From the NCBI GenBank assembly GCA_963580455.1, contig OY756960.1, forward strand, positions 1,550,001 through 1,614,000: a DNA stretch of 64,000 nucleotides. The letters run 5' to 3'. The stretch is from Euonymus europaeus. Its lineage: Eukaryota > Streptophyta > Magnoliopsida > Celastrales > Celastraceae. Below the pieces are notes generated by a model. That model was not told the DNA's origin. It searched no databases and saw only the letters and a program-made list of their open reading frames with translations. Below, piece by piece: positions 46,501-58,975 of the stretch. The translations under genes and the position numbers were made by a program. Within the stretch, counting starts at the first letter, position 1. Every line of letters begins with the position of its first letter.

Positions 46501-49500
46501 ATTTCTGTTTTTGATTTCAGAACTCGTGGCTAGTAGGTCTCGTTTCCCCTAGTTAGCCGCGAAATGTGGTTTTTTTGCGTAAACGGTTTTCTCAGTATCC
46601 GTTGACTCCGAGTTCTGAATTCGGTGATTTTTAGCTTGATTTCACACTACTTTTCGAGCTCTACAATCCTGGAGTTTTGATTTTTGATTTCAGAACTCGT
46701 GGCTAGTAGGTCTCGTTTCCTCTAGTTAGCCGCGAAATGTGGTTTCTTTGCGTAAACGGTTTTCTCAATATCCGTTGACTCCGAGTTCTGAATTAGGTGA
46801 TTTTTAGCTTGATTTCACACTACTTTTCGAGCTCTACAATCCTTGCATTTCGGTTTTTTATTTCAGAACTCGTGGCTAGTAGGTCTCGTTTCTCCTGGTT
46901 AGCCGCGAAATGTGGTTTCTTTGCGTAAACGGTTTCCTCAATATCCGTTGACTCCGAGTTCTGAATTCGGTGATTTTTAGCTTGATTTCACACTACTTTT
47001 CGACCTCTACAATCCTGGAGTTTCGATTTTTGATTTCAGAACTCGTGGCTAGTTGGTATCGTTTCCCCTAGTTAGCCGCGAAATGTGGTTTCTTTGCATA
47101 AACGGTTTCCTCAATATCCGTTGACTCCGAGTTCTGAATTCGGTGATTTTTAACTTGATTCCACACTACTATTCGAGCTCTACAATCCTGGAGTTTCGAT
47201 TTTTGACTTCAGAACTCGTGGCTAGTAGGTCTCGTTTCCCCTAGTTAGCCGCGAAATGTGGTTTCTTTGCGTAAACGGTATCCTCAATATCCGTTGACTC
47301 CGAGTTCTGAATTCGGTGATTTTTAGCTTGATTTCACACTACCTTTCGAGCTCTACAATCCTGGCATTTCAGTTTTTGATTTCAGAACTCGTGGCTAGTA
47401 GGTCTCGTTTCCCCTAGTTGGCCGCGAAATGTGGTTTCTTTGCGTAAACGGTTTCCTCAATATCCGTTGACTCCGAGTTCTGAATTCCGTGATTTTTAGC
47501 TTGATTTCACACTACTTTTCGAGCTCTACAATCCTAGCATTTCTGTTTTTGATTTCAGAACTCGTGGCCAGTAGGTCTCGTTTCCTCTAGTTAGCCGCGA
47601 AATGTGGTTTCTTTGCGTAAACGGTTTTCCCAGTATCCGTTGACTCCGAGTTCTGAATTCGGTGATTTTTAGCTTGATTTCACACTACTTTTCGAGTTCT
47701 ACAATCCTGGAGTTTCGGTTTTTGATTTCAGAACTCGTGGCTCGTAGGTCTCGTTTCCCCTAGTTAGCCAGGAAATGTGGTTTCTTGGCGTAAACGGTTT
47801 TCTCAATATCCGTTGACTCCGAGTTCTGAAATCGGTGATTTTTAGCTTGATTTCACACTACTTTTCGAGCTCTACAATCCTGGCATTTCGGTTTTTGATT
47901 TCAGAACTCGTGGCTAGTAGGTCTCGTTTCCCCTAGTTGGCCGCGAAATGTGGTTTCTTTGCGTAAACGGTTTCCTCAATATCCGTTGACTCCGAGTTCT
48001 GAATTCCGTGATTTTTAGCTTGATTTCACACTACTTTTCGAGCTCTACAATCCTAGCATTTCTGTTTTTGATTTCAGAACTCGTGGCTAGTAGGTCTCGT
48101 TTCCTCTAGTTAGCCGCGAAATGTGGTTTCTTTGCGTAAACGGTTTTCCCAGTATCCGTTGACTCCGAGTTCTGAATTCGGTGATTTTTAGCTTGATTTT
48201 ACACTACTTTTCGAGTTCTACAATCCTGGAGTTTCGGTTTTTGATTTCAGAACTCGTGGCTCGTAGGTCTCGTTTCCCCTAGTTAGCCAGGAAATGTGGT
48301 TTCTTGGCGTAAACGGTTTTCTCAATATCCGTTGACTCCGAGTTCTGAAATCGGTGATTTTTAGCTTGATTTCACACTACTTTTCGAGCTCTACAATCCT
48401 GGCATTTCGGTTTTTGATTTCAGAACTCGTGGCTAGTAGGTCTCGTTTCCTCTAGTTAGCCGCGAAATGTGGTTTCTTTGCGTAAACGGTTTTCCCAGTA
48501 TCCGTTGACTCCGAGTTCTGAATTCGGTGATTTTTAGCTTGATTTCACACTACTTTTCGAGTTCTACAATCCTGGAGTTTCGGTTTTTGATTTCAGAACT
48601 CGTGGCTCGTAGGTCTCGTTTCCCCTAGTTAGCCAGGAAATGTGGTTTCTTGGCGTAAACGGTTTCATCAATATCCGTTGACTCCGAGTTCTGAATTCGG
48701 TGATTTTTAGCTTGATTTCACACTACTTTTGGAGCTCTACAATCCTGGCATTTCTGTTTTTGATTTCAGAACTCGTGGCTAGTAGGTCTCGTTTCCTCTA
48801 GTTAGCCGCGAAATGTGGTTTCTTTGCGTAAACGGTTTTCTCAGTATCCGTTGACTCCGAGTTCTGAATTCGGTGATTTTTAGCTTGATTACACACTACT
48901 TTTCGAGCTCTACAATCCTGGAGTTTTGGTTTTTGATTTCATAACTCGTGGCTAGTAGGTCTCGTTTCCCCTAGTTAGCCGGGAAATGTGGTATCTTTGC
49001 GTAAACGGTTTTCTCAATATCCGTTGACTCCGAGTTCTGAATTCGGTGATTTTTATCTTGATTTCACACTACTATTCGAGCTCTACAATCCTGGCATTTC
49101 TGTTTTTGATTTCAGAACTCGTGGCTAGTAGGTCTCGTGACCTCTAGTTAGCCGCGAAATGTGGTTTCTTTGCGTAAACGGTTTTCTTAGTATCCGTTGA
49201 CTCCGAGTTTTGAATTCGGTGATTTTTAGCTTGATTTCACACTACTTTTCGAGCTCTACAATCCTGGCATTTCGGTTTTTGATTTCAGAACTCGTGGCTA
49301 GTAGGTCTCGTTTCTCCTAGTTGGCCGCGAAATGTGGTTTCTTTGCGTAAACGGTTTCTTCAATATCCGTTGACTCCGAGTTCTGAATTCGGCGATTTTT
49401 AGCTTGATTTCACACTACTTTTCGAGCTCTACAATCCTGGCATTTCTGTTTTTCATTTCCAAACTCGTGGCTAGTAGGTCTCGTTTCCTCTAGTTAGCCG

Positions 49501-49981
49501 CGAAATGTGGTTTCTTTGCGTAAACGGTTTTCTCAGTATCCGTTGACTCCGAGTTCTGAATTCGGTGTTTTTTAGCTTGATTTCACACTACTTTTCGAGT
49601 TCTACAATCCTGGAGTTTCGGTTTTTGATTTCAGAACTCGTGGCTCATAGGTCTCGTTTCCTCTAGTTAGCCGCGAAATGTGGTTTCTTTGCGTAAACGG
49701 TTTTCTCAGTATCCGTTGACTCCGAGTTCTGAATTCGGTGATTTTTAGCTTGATTTCACACTACTTTTCGAGTTCTACAATCCTGGAGTTTCGGTTTTTG
49801 ATTTCAGAACTCGTGGCTCATAGGTCTCGTTTCCCCTAGTTAGCCGGGAAATGTGGTTTCTTGGCGTAAACGGTTTTCTCAATATCCGTTGACTCCGAGT
49901 TCTGAAATCGGTGATTTTTAGCTTGATTTCACACTACTTTTCGAGCTCTACAATCCTGGCATTTCGGTTTTTGATTTCAGA
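43551..49981 (+). repeat. B-domain mosaic with a 3- and 2-monomer repeat of GGTTTTCCCAGTAT monomers
   Basis: Recognisable parts are a block at 44,100-45,430 (CTCGTGACCTC; GGTCTTGTTTCCCC with GCCACG; GGTCTTGTTTCTCC with TTTACGTAAAC; TTTGCTTAAAC; GTGGATTCTTTG with TTCGGAATTAGG; GGTTTTAGATTTCAG) that returns near 55,516 and 58,976. CAGTATCC in the CCCAGTAT variant lies at 47,631, 48,150 and 48,496, that is 519 and 346 bp apart (3 and 2 monomers). Monomers with CCAGGAAATG and TTTCTTGGCG accompany them. No gene is seen. Confidence 0.82.
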
Positions 49982-52055
49982 ACTCGTGGCTAGTAGGTCT
50001 CGTTTCCACTAGTTAGCCGCGAAATGTGGTTTCTTTGCGTAAACGGTTTCATCAATATCCGTTGACTTCGAGTTCTGAATTCGGTGATTTTTAGCTTGAT
50101 TTCACACTACTTTTCGAGCTCTACAATCCTGGCATTTCTGTTTTTGATTTCAGAACTCGTGGCTAGTAGGTCTCGTTTCCTCTAGTTAGCCGCGAAATGT
50201 GGTTTCTTTGCGTAAACGGTTTTCTCAGTATCCGTTGACTCCGAGTTCTGAATTCGGTGATTTTTAGCTTGATTTCACACTACTTTTCGAGTTCTACAAT
50301 CCTGGAGTTTCGGTTTTTGATTTCAGAACTCGTGGCTCGTAGGTCTCGTTTCCCCTAGTTAGCCGGGAAATGTGGTTTTTTGGCGTAAACGGTTTTCTCA
50401 ATATCCGTGGACTCCGAGTTCTGAAATCGGTGATTTTTAGCTTGATTTCACACTACTTTTCGAGCTCTACAATCCTGGCGATTCGGTTTTTGATTTCAGA
50501 ACTCGTGGCTAGTAGGTATCGTTTCCCCTAGTTAGCCGCGAAATGTGGTTTCTTTGCGTAAACGGTTTCACCAATATCCGTTGACTCCGAGTTCTGAATT
50601 CGGTGATTTTAGCTTGATTTCACACTACTTTTCGAGCTCTACAATCCTGGCATTTCGGTTTTCGATTTCAGAACTCGTGGCTAGTAGGTCTCGTTTCCCC
50701 TAGTTAGCCGCGAAATGTGGTTTCTTTGTGTAAACGGTTTCATCAATATCCGTTGACTCCGAGTTCTGAATTCGGTGATTTTTAGCTTGATTTCACACTA
50801 CTTTTCGAGCTCTACAATCCTGGCATTTCTGTTTTTGATTTCAGAACTCGTGGCTGGTAGGTCTCGTTTCCTCTAGTTAGCCGCGAAATGTGGTTTCTTT
50901 GCGTAAACGGTTTTCTCAGTATCCGTTGACTCCGAGTTCTGAATTCGGTGATTTTTAGCTTGATTACACACTACTTTTCGAGCTCTACAATCCTGGCATT
51001 TCGGTTTTTGATTTCAGAACTCGTGGCTAGTAGGTCTCGTTTCCACTAGTTAGCCGCGAAATGTGGTTTCTTTGCGTAAACGGTTTCATCAATATCCGTT
51101 GACTTCGAGTTCTGAATTCGGTGATTTTTAGCTTGATTTCACACTACTTTTCGAGCTCTACAATCCTGGCATTTCTGTTTTTGATTTCAGAACTCGTGGC
51201 TAGTAGGTCTCGTTTCCTCTAGTTAGCCGCGAAATGTGGTTTCTTTGCGTAAACGGTTTTCTCAGTATCCGTTGACTCCGAGTTCTGAATTCGGTGATTT
51301 TTAGCTTGATTTCACACTACTTTTCGAGTTCTACAATCCTGGAGTTTCGGTTTTTGATTTCAGAACTCGTGGCTCGTAGGTCTCGTTTCCCCTAGTTAGC
51401 CGGGAAATGTGGTTTTTTGGCGTAAACGGTTTTCTCAATATCCGTGGACTCCGAGTTCTGAAATCGGTGATTTTTAGCTTGATTTCACACTACTTTTCGA
51501 GCTCTACAATCCTGGCGATTCGGTTTTTGATTTCAGAACTCGTGGCTAGTAGGTATCGTTTCCCCTAGTTAGCCGCGAAATGTGGTTTCTTTGCGTAAAC
51601 GGTTTCACCAATATCCGTTGACTCCGAGTTCTGAATTCGGTGATTTTAGCTTGATTTCACACTACTTTTCGAGCTCTACAATCCTGGCATTTCGGTTTTC
51701 GATTTCAGAACTCGTGGCTAGTAGGTCTCGTTTCCCCTAGTTAGCCGCGAAATGTGGTTTCTTTGTGTAAACGGTTTCATCAATATCCGTTGACTCCGAG
51801 TTCTGAATTCGGTGATTTTTAGCTTGATTTCACACTACTTTTCGAGCTCTACAATCCTGGCATTTCTGTTTTTGATTTCAGAACTCGTGGCTGGTAGGTC
51901 TCGTTTCCTCTAGTTAGCCGCGAAATGTGGTTTCTTTGCGTAAACGGTTTTCTCAGTATCCGTTGACTCCGAGTTCTGAATTCGGTGATTTTTAGCTTGA
52001 TTACACACTACTTTTCGAGCTCTACAATCCTGGAGTTTCGGTTTTTGATTTTATA
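49982..52055 (+). repeat. B-domain 6-monomer tandem duplication (1,037 bp each)
   Basis: Copies are 49,982-51,018 and 51,019-52,055. Order is TTTCCACTAG with GACTTCGAG; CAGTATCCG; GGCTCGTAGG with TTTTTTGGCG and CCGTGGACTCC; GGCGATTCGG with GTAGGTATCG, TTTCACCAAT and the deletion GTGATTTTAGC; TTTGTGTAAAC; then GGCTGGTAGG with GATTACACAC. Both copies carry the 1-bp deletion (near 50,611 and 51,645). The head of this block recurs from 63,301 to the window end without the deletion. Confidence 0.9.
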
Positions 52056-53266
52056 ACTCGTGGCTAGTAGGTCTCGTTTCCCCTAGTTAGCCGGGAAATG
52101 TGGTATCTTTGCGTAAACGGTTTTCTCAATATCCGTTGACTCCGAGTTCTGAATTCGGTGATTTTTATCTTGATTTCACACTACTATTCGAGCTCTACAA
52201 TCCTGGCATTTCTGTTTTTGATTTCAGAACTCGTGGCTAGTAGGTCTCGTGACCTCTAGTTAGCCGCGAAATGTGGTTTCTTTGCGTAAACGGTTTTCTT
52301 AGTATCCGTTGACTCCGAGTTTTGAATTCGGTGATTTTTAGCTTGATTTCACACTACTTTTCGAGCTCTACAATCCTGGCATTTCGGTTTTTGATTTCAG
52401 AACTCGTGGCTAGTAGGTCTCGTTTCTCCTAGTTGGCCGCGAAATGTGGTTTCTTTGCGTAAACGGTTTCTTCAATATCCGTTGACTCCGAGTTCTGAAT
52501 TCGGTGATTTTTAGCTTGATTTCACACTACTTTTCGAGCTCTACAATCCTGGCATTTCTGTTTTTCATTTCCAAACTCGTGGCTAGTAGGTCTCGTTTCC
52601 TCTAGTTAGCCGCGAAATGTGGTTTCTTTGCGTAAACGGTTTTCTCAGTATCCGTTGACTCCGAGTTCTGAATTCGGTGTTTTTTAGCTTGATTTCACAC
52701 TACTTTTCGAGTTCTACAATCCTGGAGTTTCGGTTTTTGATTTCAGAACTCGTGGCTCGTAGGTCTCGTTTCCCCTAGTTAGCCGGGAAATGTGGTTTCT
52801 TGGCGTAAACGGTTTTCTCAATATCCGTTGACTCCGAGTTCTGAAATCGGTGATTTTTAGCTTGATTTCACACTACTTTTCGAGCTCTACAATCCTGGCA
52901 TTTCGGTTTTTGATTTCAGAACTCGTGGCTAGTAGGTCTCGTTTCCACTAGTTAGCCACGAAATGTGGTTTCTTTGCGTAAACGGTTTCATCAATATCCG
53001 TTGACTTCGAGTTCTGAATTCGGTGATTTTTAGCTTGATTTCACACTACTTTTCGAGCTCTACAATCCTGGCATTTCTGTTTTTGATTTCAGAACTCATG
53101 GCTAGTAGGTCTCGTTTCCCCTAGTTAGCCGCGAAATGTGGTTTCTTTGCGTAAACGGTTTCCTCAATATCCGTTGACTCCGAGTTCTGAATTCGGTGAT
53201 TTTTAACTTGATTTCACACTACTATTCGAGCTCTACAATCCTGGAGTTTCGATTTTTGATTTCAGA
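52056..53266 (+). repeat. B-domain block copied about 10.4 kb downstream
   Basis: Together with the end of the preceding block, 51,711-53,093 matches 62,091-63,473 at an offset of exactly 10,380 bp (60 monomers). Markers are TTTGTGTAAAC, GATTACACAC, GTATCTTTGCG with CTATTCGAG, CTCGTGACCTC, TTCTCCTAG with TTGGCC, TTTCATTTCCAAACTCG, GGTGTTTTTTAGC, GGCTCGTAGG and TTTCCACTAG. An older relative lies 3,112 bp upstream (CTCGTGACCTC near 49,135). Confidence 0.86.
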
Positions 53267-54477
53267 ACTCGTGGCTAGTAGGTCTCGTTTCCCCTAGTCA
53301 GCCGCGAAATATGGTTTCTTTGGGTAAACGGTATCCTCAATATCCGCTGACTCCGAGTTCTGAATTCGGTGATTTTTACCTTGATTTCACACTACTTTTC
53401 GAGCTCTACACTCCTGGCATTTCAGTTTTTGATTTCAGAACTCGTGGCAAGTAGGTCTCGTTTCCCATAGTTGGCCGCGAAATGTGGTTTCTTTGCGTAA
53501 ACGGTTTCCTCAATATCCGTTGACTCCGAGTTCTGAATTCGGTGATTTTTAGTTTGATTTCACACTACTTTTCGAGCTCTACAATCCTGGCATTTCTGTT
53601 TTTGATTTCAGAACTCGTGGCTAGTAGGTCTCGTTTCCTCTAGTTAGCCGCGAAATGTGGTTTCTTTGCGTAAACGGTTTTCTCAGTATCCGTTGACTCC
53701 GAGTTCTGAATTCGGTGATTTTTAGCTTGATTTCACACTACATTTCGATTTCTACAATCTTGGAGTTTCGGTTTTTGATTTCAGAACTCGTGGCTCGTAG
53801 GTCTCGTTTCCCCTAGTTAGCCGGGAAATGTGGTTTCTTGGCGTAAACGGTTTTCTCAATATCCGTTGACTCCGAGTTCTGAAATCGGTGATTTTTAGCT
53901 TGATTTCACACTAATTTTCGAGCTCTACAATCCTGGCATTTCGGTTTTTGATTTCAGAACTCGTGGCTAGTAGGTCACGTTTCCCCTAGTTAGCCGCGAA
54001 ATGTGGTTTCTTTGCGTAAACGGTTTCATCAATATCCGTTGACTCCGAGTTCTGAATTCGGTGATTTTTAGCTTGATTTCACACTACTTTTCGAGCTCTA
54101 CAATCCTGGCATTTCTGTTTTTGATTTCAAAACTCGTGGCTAGTAGGTCTCGTTTCCTCTAGTTAGCCGCGAAATGTGGTTTCTTTGCGTAAACGGTTTT
54201 CTCAGTATCCGTTGACTCCGAGTTCTGAATTCGGTGATTTTTAGCTTGATTACACACTACTTTTCGAGCTCTACAATCCTGGAGTTTCGGTTTTTGATTT
54301 CATAACTCGTGGCTAGTAGGTCTCGTTTCCCCTAGTTAGCCGGGAAATGTGGTATCTTTGCGTAAACGGTTTTCTCAATATCCGTTGACTCCGAGTTCTG
54401 AATTCGGTGATTTTTATCTTGATTTCACACTACTATTCGAGCTCTACAATCCTGGCATTTCTGTTTTTGATTTCAGA
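53267..54477 (+). repeat. B-domain 7-monomer block, copy at 53 kb
   Basis: This block starts with the AAATATGG, TTTGGGTAAACGGTATCC monomer. It continues through CTACACTCCTGG, GGCAAGTAGG with CCCATAG, TTTCGATTTCTAC, GGCTCGTAGG with TTTCTTGGCG, TTTCATCAAT, GATTACACAC and GTATCTTTGCG with CTATTCGAG. It is repeated at 57,765-58,975 with an offset of 4,498 bp (26 monomers, no indel). The rare CCCATAG variant is shared by both copies. Confidence 0.87.
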
Positions 54478-57400
54478 ACTCGTGGCCAGTAGGTCTCGTT
54501 TCCACTAGTTAGCCGCGAAATGTGGTTTCTTTGCGTAAACGGTTTCATCAATATCCGTTGACTTCGAGTTCTGAATTCGGTGATTTTTAGCTTGATTTCA
54601 CACTACTTTTCGACCTCTACAATCCTAGTAATTCTGTTTTTGATTTCAGAACTCGTGGCTAGTAGGTCTCGTTTCCCCTAGTTAGCCGCGAAATGTGGTT
54701 TCTTTGCGTAAACGGTTTTCTCAGTATCCGTTGACTCCGAGTTCTGAATTCGGTGATTTTTAGCTTGATTTCACACTACTTTTCGAGTTCTACAATCCTG
54801 GAGTTTTGGTTTTTGATTTCAGAACTCGTGGCTCGTAAGTCTCGTTTCCCCTAGTTAGCCGGGAAATGTGGTTTCTTGGCGTAAACGGTTTTCTCAATAT
54901 CCGTGGACTCCGAGTTCTGAAATCGGTGATTTTTAGCTTGATTTCACACTACTTTTCGAGCTCTACAATCCTGGCGATTCGGTTTTTGATTTCAGAACTC
55001 GTGGCTAGTAGGTATCGTTTCCCCTAGTTAGCCGCGAAATGTGGTTTCTTTGCGTAAACGGTTTCACCAATATCCGTTTACTCCGAGTTCTGAATTCGGT
55101 GATTTTTAGCTTGATTTCGCACTACTTTTCGAGCTCTACAATCCTGGCATTTCTGTTTTTGATTTCAGAACTCATGGCTAGTAGGTCTCGTTTCCTCTAG
55201 TTAGCCGCGAAATGTGGTTTCTATGCGTAAACGGTTTTCTCAATATCCGTTGACTCCGAGTTCTGAATTAGGTGATTTTTAGCTTGATTTCACACTGCTT
55301 TTCGAGCTCTACAATCCTGGCATTTCGGTTTTTGATTTCAGAACTCGTGGCTAGTAGGTCTCGTTTCCCCTGGTTTGCCGCGAAATGTGGTTTCTTTGCG
55401 TAAACGGTTTTCTTAGTATCCGTTGACTCCGAGTTTTGAATTCGGTGATTTTTAGCTTGATTTCACACTACTTTTCGACTTCTACAATCCTGGATTTTCG
55501 GTTTTTGATTTCAAAACTCGTGGCTAGTAGGTCTTGTTTCCCCTAGTTAGCCACGAAATGTGGTTTCTTTGCGTAAACGGTTTCCTCAATATCCGTTGAC
55601 TCCGAGTTCTGAATTCGGTGATTTTTAGCTTGATTTCACACTAGTTTTCGAGCTCTACAATCCTGGCATTTCGGTTTTTGATTTCAGAACTCGTGGCTAG
55701 TAGGTCTTGTTTCTCCTAGTTGGCCGCGAAATGTGGTTTCTTTACGTAAACGGTTTCTTCAATATCCGTTGACTCCGAGTTCTGAATTCGATGATTTTTA
55801 GCTTGATTTCACACTACTTTTTGAGCTCTACAATCCTGGCATTTCGGTTTTTGATTTAAGAACTCGTGGCTAGTAGGTCTCGTTTCTCCTAGTTGGCCGC
55901 GAAATGTGGTTTCTTTGCTTAAACGGTTTCTTCAATATCCGTTGACTCCGAGTTCTGAATTCGGTGATTTTTAGCTTGATTTCAAACTAATTTTCGAGGT
56001 CTACAATCCTGGCATTTCGGTTTTTCATTTCAGAACTCGTGGCTAGTAGGTCTCGTTTCCTCTAGTTAGCCGCGAAATGTGGATTCTTTGCGTAAACGGT
56101 TTTCTCAGTATCCGTTGACTCCGAGTTCGGAATTAGGTGATTTTTAGCTTGATTTCACACTACTTTTCGAGTTCTACAATCCTGGCATTTCTGTTTTTCA
56201 TTTCAGAACTCGTGGCTAGTAGGTCTCGTTTCCTCTAGTTAGCCGCGAAATGTGGTTTCTTTGCGTAAACGGTTTTCTCAGTATCCGTTGACTCCGAGTT
56301 CTGAATTCGGTGATTTTTAGCTTGATTTCACACTACTTTTCGAGTTCTTCAATCCTGGAGTTTCGGTTTTAGATTTCAGAACTCGTGGCTAGTATGTCTC
56401 GTTTCCCCTAGTTAGCCGCGAAATGTGGTTTCTTTGCGTAAACGGTTTCATCAATATCCGTTGACTCCGAGTTCTGAATTCGGTGATTTTTAGCTTGATT
56501 TCACACTACTTTTTGAGCTCTACAATCCTGGCATTTCTGTTTTTGATTTCAAAACTCGTTTCTACTAGGTCTCGTTTCCTCTAGTTAGCCGCGAAATGTG
56601 GTTTCTTTGCGTAAACGGTTTTCTCAGTATCCGTTGACTCCGAGTTCTGAATTCGGTGATTTTTAGCTTGATTACACACTACTTTTCGAGCTCTACAATC
56701 CTGGAGTTTCGGTTTTTGATTTCATAACTCGTGGCTAGTAGGTCTCGTTTCCCCTAGTTAGCCGGGAAATGTGATATCTTTGCGTAAACGGTTTTCTCAA
56801 TATCCGTTGACTCCGAGTTCTGAATTAGGTGATTTTTATCTTGATTTCACACTACTATTCGAGCTCTACAATCCTGGCATTTCTGTTTTTGATTTTAGAA
56901 CTCGTGGCTAGTAGGTCTCGTGACCTCTAGTTAGCCGCGAAATGTGGTTTCTTTGCGTAAACGGTTTTCTTAGTATCCGTTGACTCCGAGTTTTGAATTC
57001 GGTGATTTTTAGCTTGATTTCACACTACATTTCGATTTCTACAATCTTGGAGTTTCGGTTTTTGATTTCGGAACTCGTGGCTCGTAGGTCTCGTTTCCCC
57101 TAGTTAGCCGGGAAATGTGGTTTCTTGGCGTAAACGGTTTTCTCAATATCCGTTGACTCCGAGTTCTGAAATCGGTGATTTTTAGCTTGATTTCACATTA
57201 CTTTTCGAGCTCTACAATCCTGGCATTTCGGTTTTTGATTTCAGAACTCGTGGCTAGTAGGTCTCGTTTCCCCTAGTTAGCCGCGAAATGTGGTTTCTTT
57301 GCGTAAACGGTTTTCTCAGTATCCGTTGACTCCGAGTTCTGAATTCGGTGATTTTTAGCTTGATTACACACTACTTTTCGAGCTCTACAATCCTGGAGTT

Positions 57401-57764
57401 TCGGTTTTTGATTTCATAACTCGTGGCTAGTAGGTCTCGTTTCCCCTAGTTAGCCGCGAAATGTGGTTTCTTTGCGTAAACGGTTTTCTCAATATCCGTT
57501 GACTCCGAATTCTGAATTAGGTGATTTTTAGCTTGATTTCACACTACTTTTCGAGCTCTACAATCCTGGCATTTCGGTTTTTGATTTCAGAACTCGTGGC
57601 TAGTAGGTCTCCTTTCCCCTGGTTAGCCGCGAAATGTGTTTTCTTTGCGTAAACGGTTTCCTCAATATCCGTTGACTCCGAGTTCTGAATTCGGTGATTT
57701 TTAGCTTGATTTCACACTACTTTTCGACCTCTACAATCCTGGAGTTTCGATTTTTTATTTCAGA
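54478..57764 (+). repeat. B-domain mosaic between the two 7-monomer blocks
   Basis: The monomers are drawn from types seen elsewhere. The CCGTGGACTCC, GGCGATTCGG, TTTCACCAAT run (about 54,820-55,180) resembles 50,335. The block 55,516-56,381 resembles 44,273 and 59,149. Then come GATTACACAC, GTGATATCTTTGCG, CTCGTGACCTC and TTTCGATTTCTAC monomers as near 42,000. An odd local variant, CTCGTTTCTACTAGG, is at about 56,558. No gene is seen. Confidence 0.8.
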
Positions 57765-58975
57765 ACTCGTGGCTAGTAGGTCTCGTTTCCCCTAGTCAGC
57801 CGCGAAATATGGTTTCTTTGGGTAAACGGTATCCTCAATATCCGCTGACTCCGAGTTCTGAATTCGGTGATTTTTACCTTGATTTCACACTACTTTTCGA
57901 GCTCTACACTCCTGGCATTTCAGTTTTTGATTTCAGAACTCGTGGCAAGTAGGTCTCGTTTCCCATAGTTGGCCGCGAAATGTGGTTTCTTTGCGTAAAC
58001 GGTTTCCTCAATATCCGTTGACTCCGAGTTCTGAATTCGGTGATTTTTAGTTTGATTTCACACTACTTTTCGAGCTCTACAATCCTGGCATTTCTGTTTT
58101 TGATTTCAGAACTCGTGGCTAGTAGGTCTCGTTTCCTCTAGTTAGCCGCGAAATGTGGTTTCTTTGCGTAAACAGTTTTCTCAGTATCCGTTGACTCCGA
58201 GTTCTGAATTCGGTGATTTTTAGCTTGATTTCACACTACATTTCGATTTCTACAATCTTGGAGTTTCGGTTTTTGATTTCAGAACTCGTGGCTCGTAGGT
58301 CTCGTTTCCCCTAGTTAGCCGGGAAATGTGGTTTCTTGGCGTAAACGGTTTTCTCAATATCTGTTGACTCCGAGTTCTGAAATCGGTGATTTTTAGCTTG
58401 ATTTCACACTAATTTTCGAGCTCTACAATCCTGGCATTTCGGTTTTTGATTTCAGAACTCGTGGCTAGTAGGTCTCGTTTCCCCTAGTTAGCCGCGAAAT
58501 GTGGTTTCTTTGCGTAAACGGTTTCATCAATATCCGTTGACTCCGAGTTCTGAATTCGGTGATTTTTAGCTTGATTTCACACTACTTTTCGAGCTCTACA
58601 ATCCTGGCATTTCTGTTTTTGATTTCAAAACTCGTGGCTAGTAGGTCTCGTTTCCTCTAGTTAGCCGCGAAATGTGGTTTCTTTGCGTAAACGGTTTTCT
58701 CAGTATCCGTTGACTCCGAGTTCTGAATTCGGTGATTTTTAGCTTGATTACGCACTACTTTTCGAGCTCTACAATCCTGGAGTTTTGGTTTTTGATTTCA
58801 TAACTCGTGGCTAGTAGGTCTCGTTTCCCCTAGTTAGCCGGGAAATGTGGTATCTTTGCGTAAACGGTTTTCTCAATATCCGTTGACTCCGAGTTCTGAA
58901 TTCGGTGATTTTTATCTTGACTTCACACTACTATTCGAGCTCTACAATCCTTGCATTTCTGTTTTTGATTTCAGA
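57765..58975 (+). repeat. B-domain 7-monomer block, copy at 58 kb
   Basis: This is the repeat of 53,267-54,477 in the same order, with few substitutions (AACAGTTTTC near 58,171, ATATCTGTTGAC near 58,359, GATTACGCAC near 58,746). It is followed directly by the block at 58,976. Confidence 0.87.
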
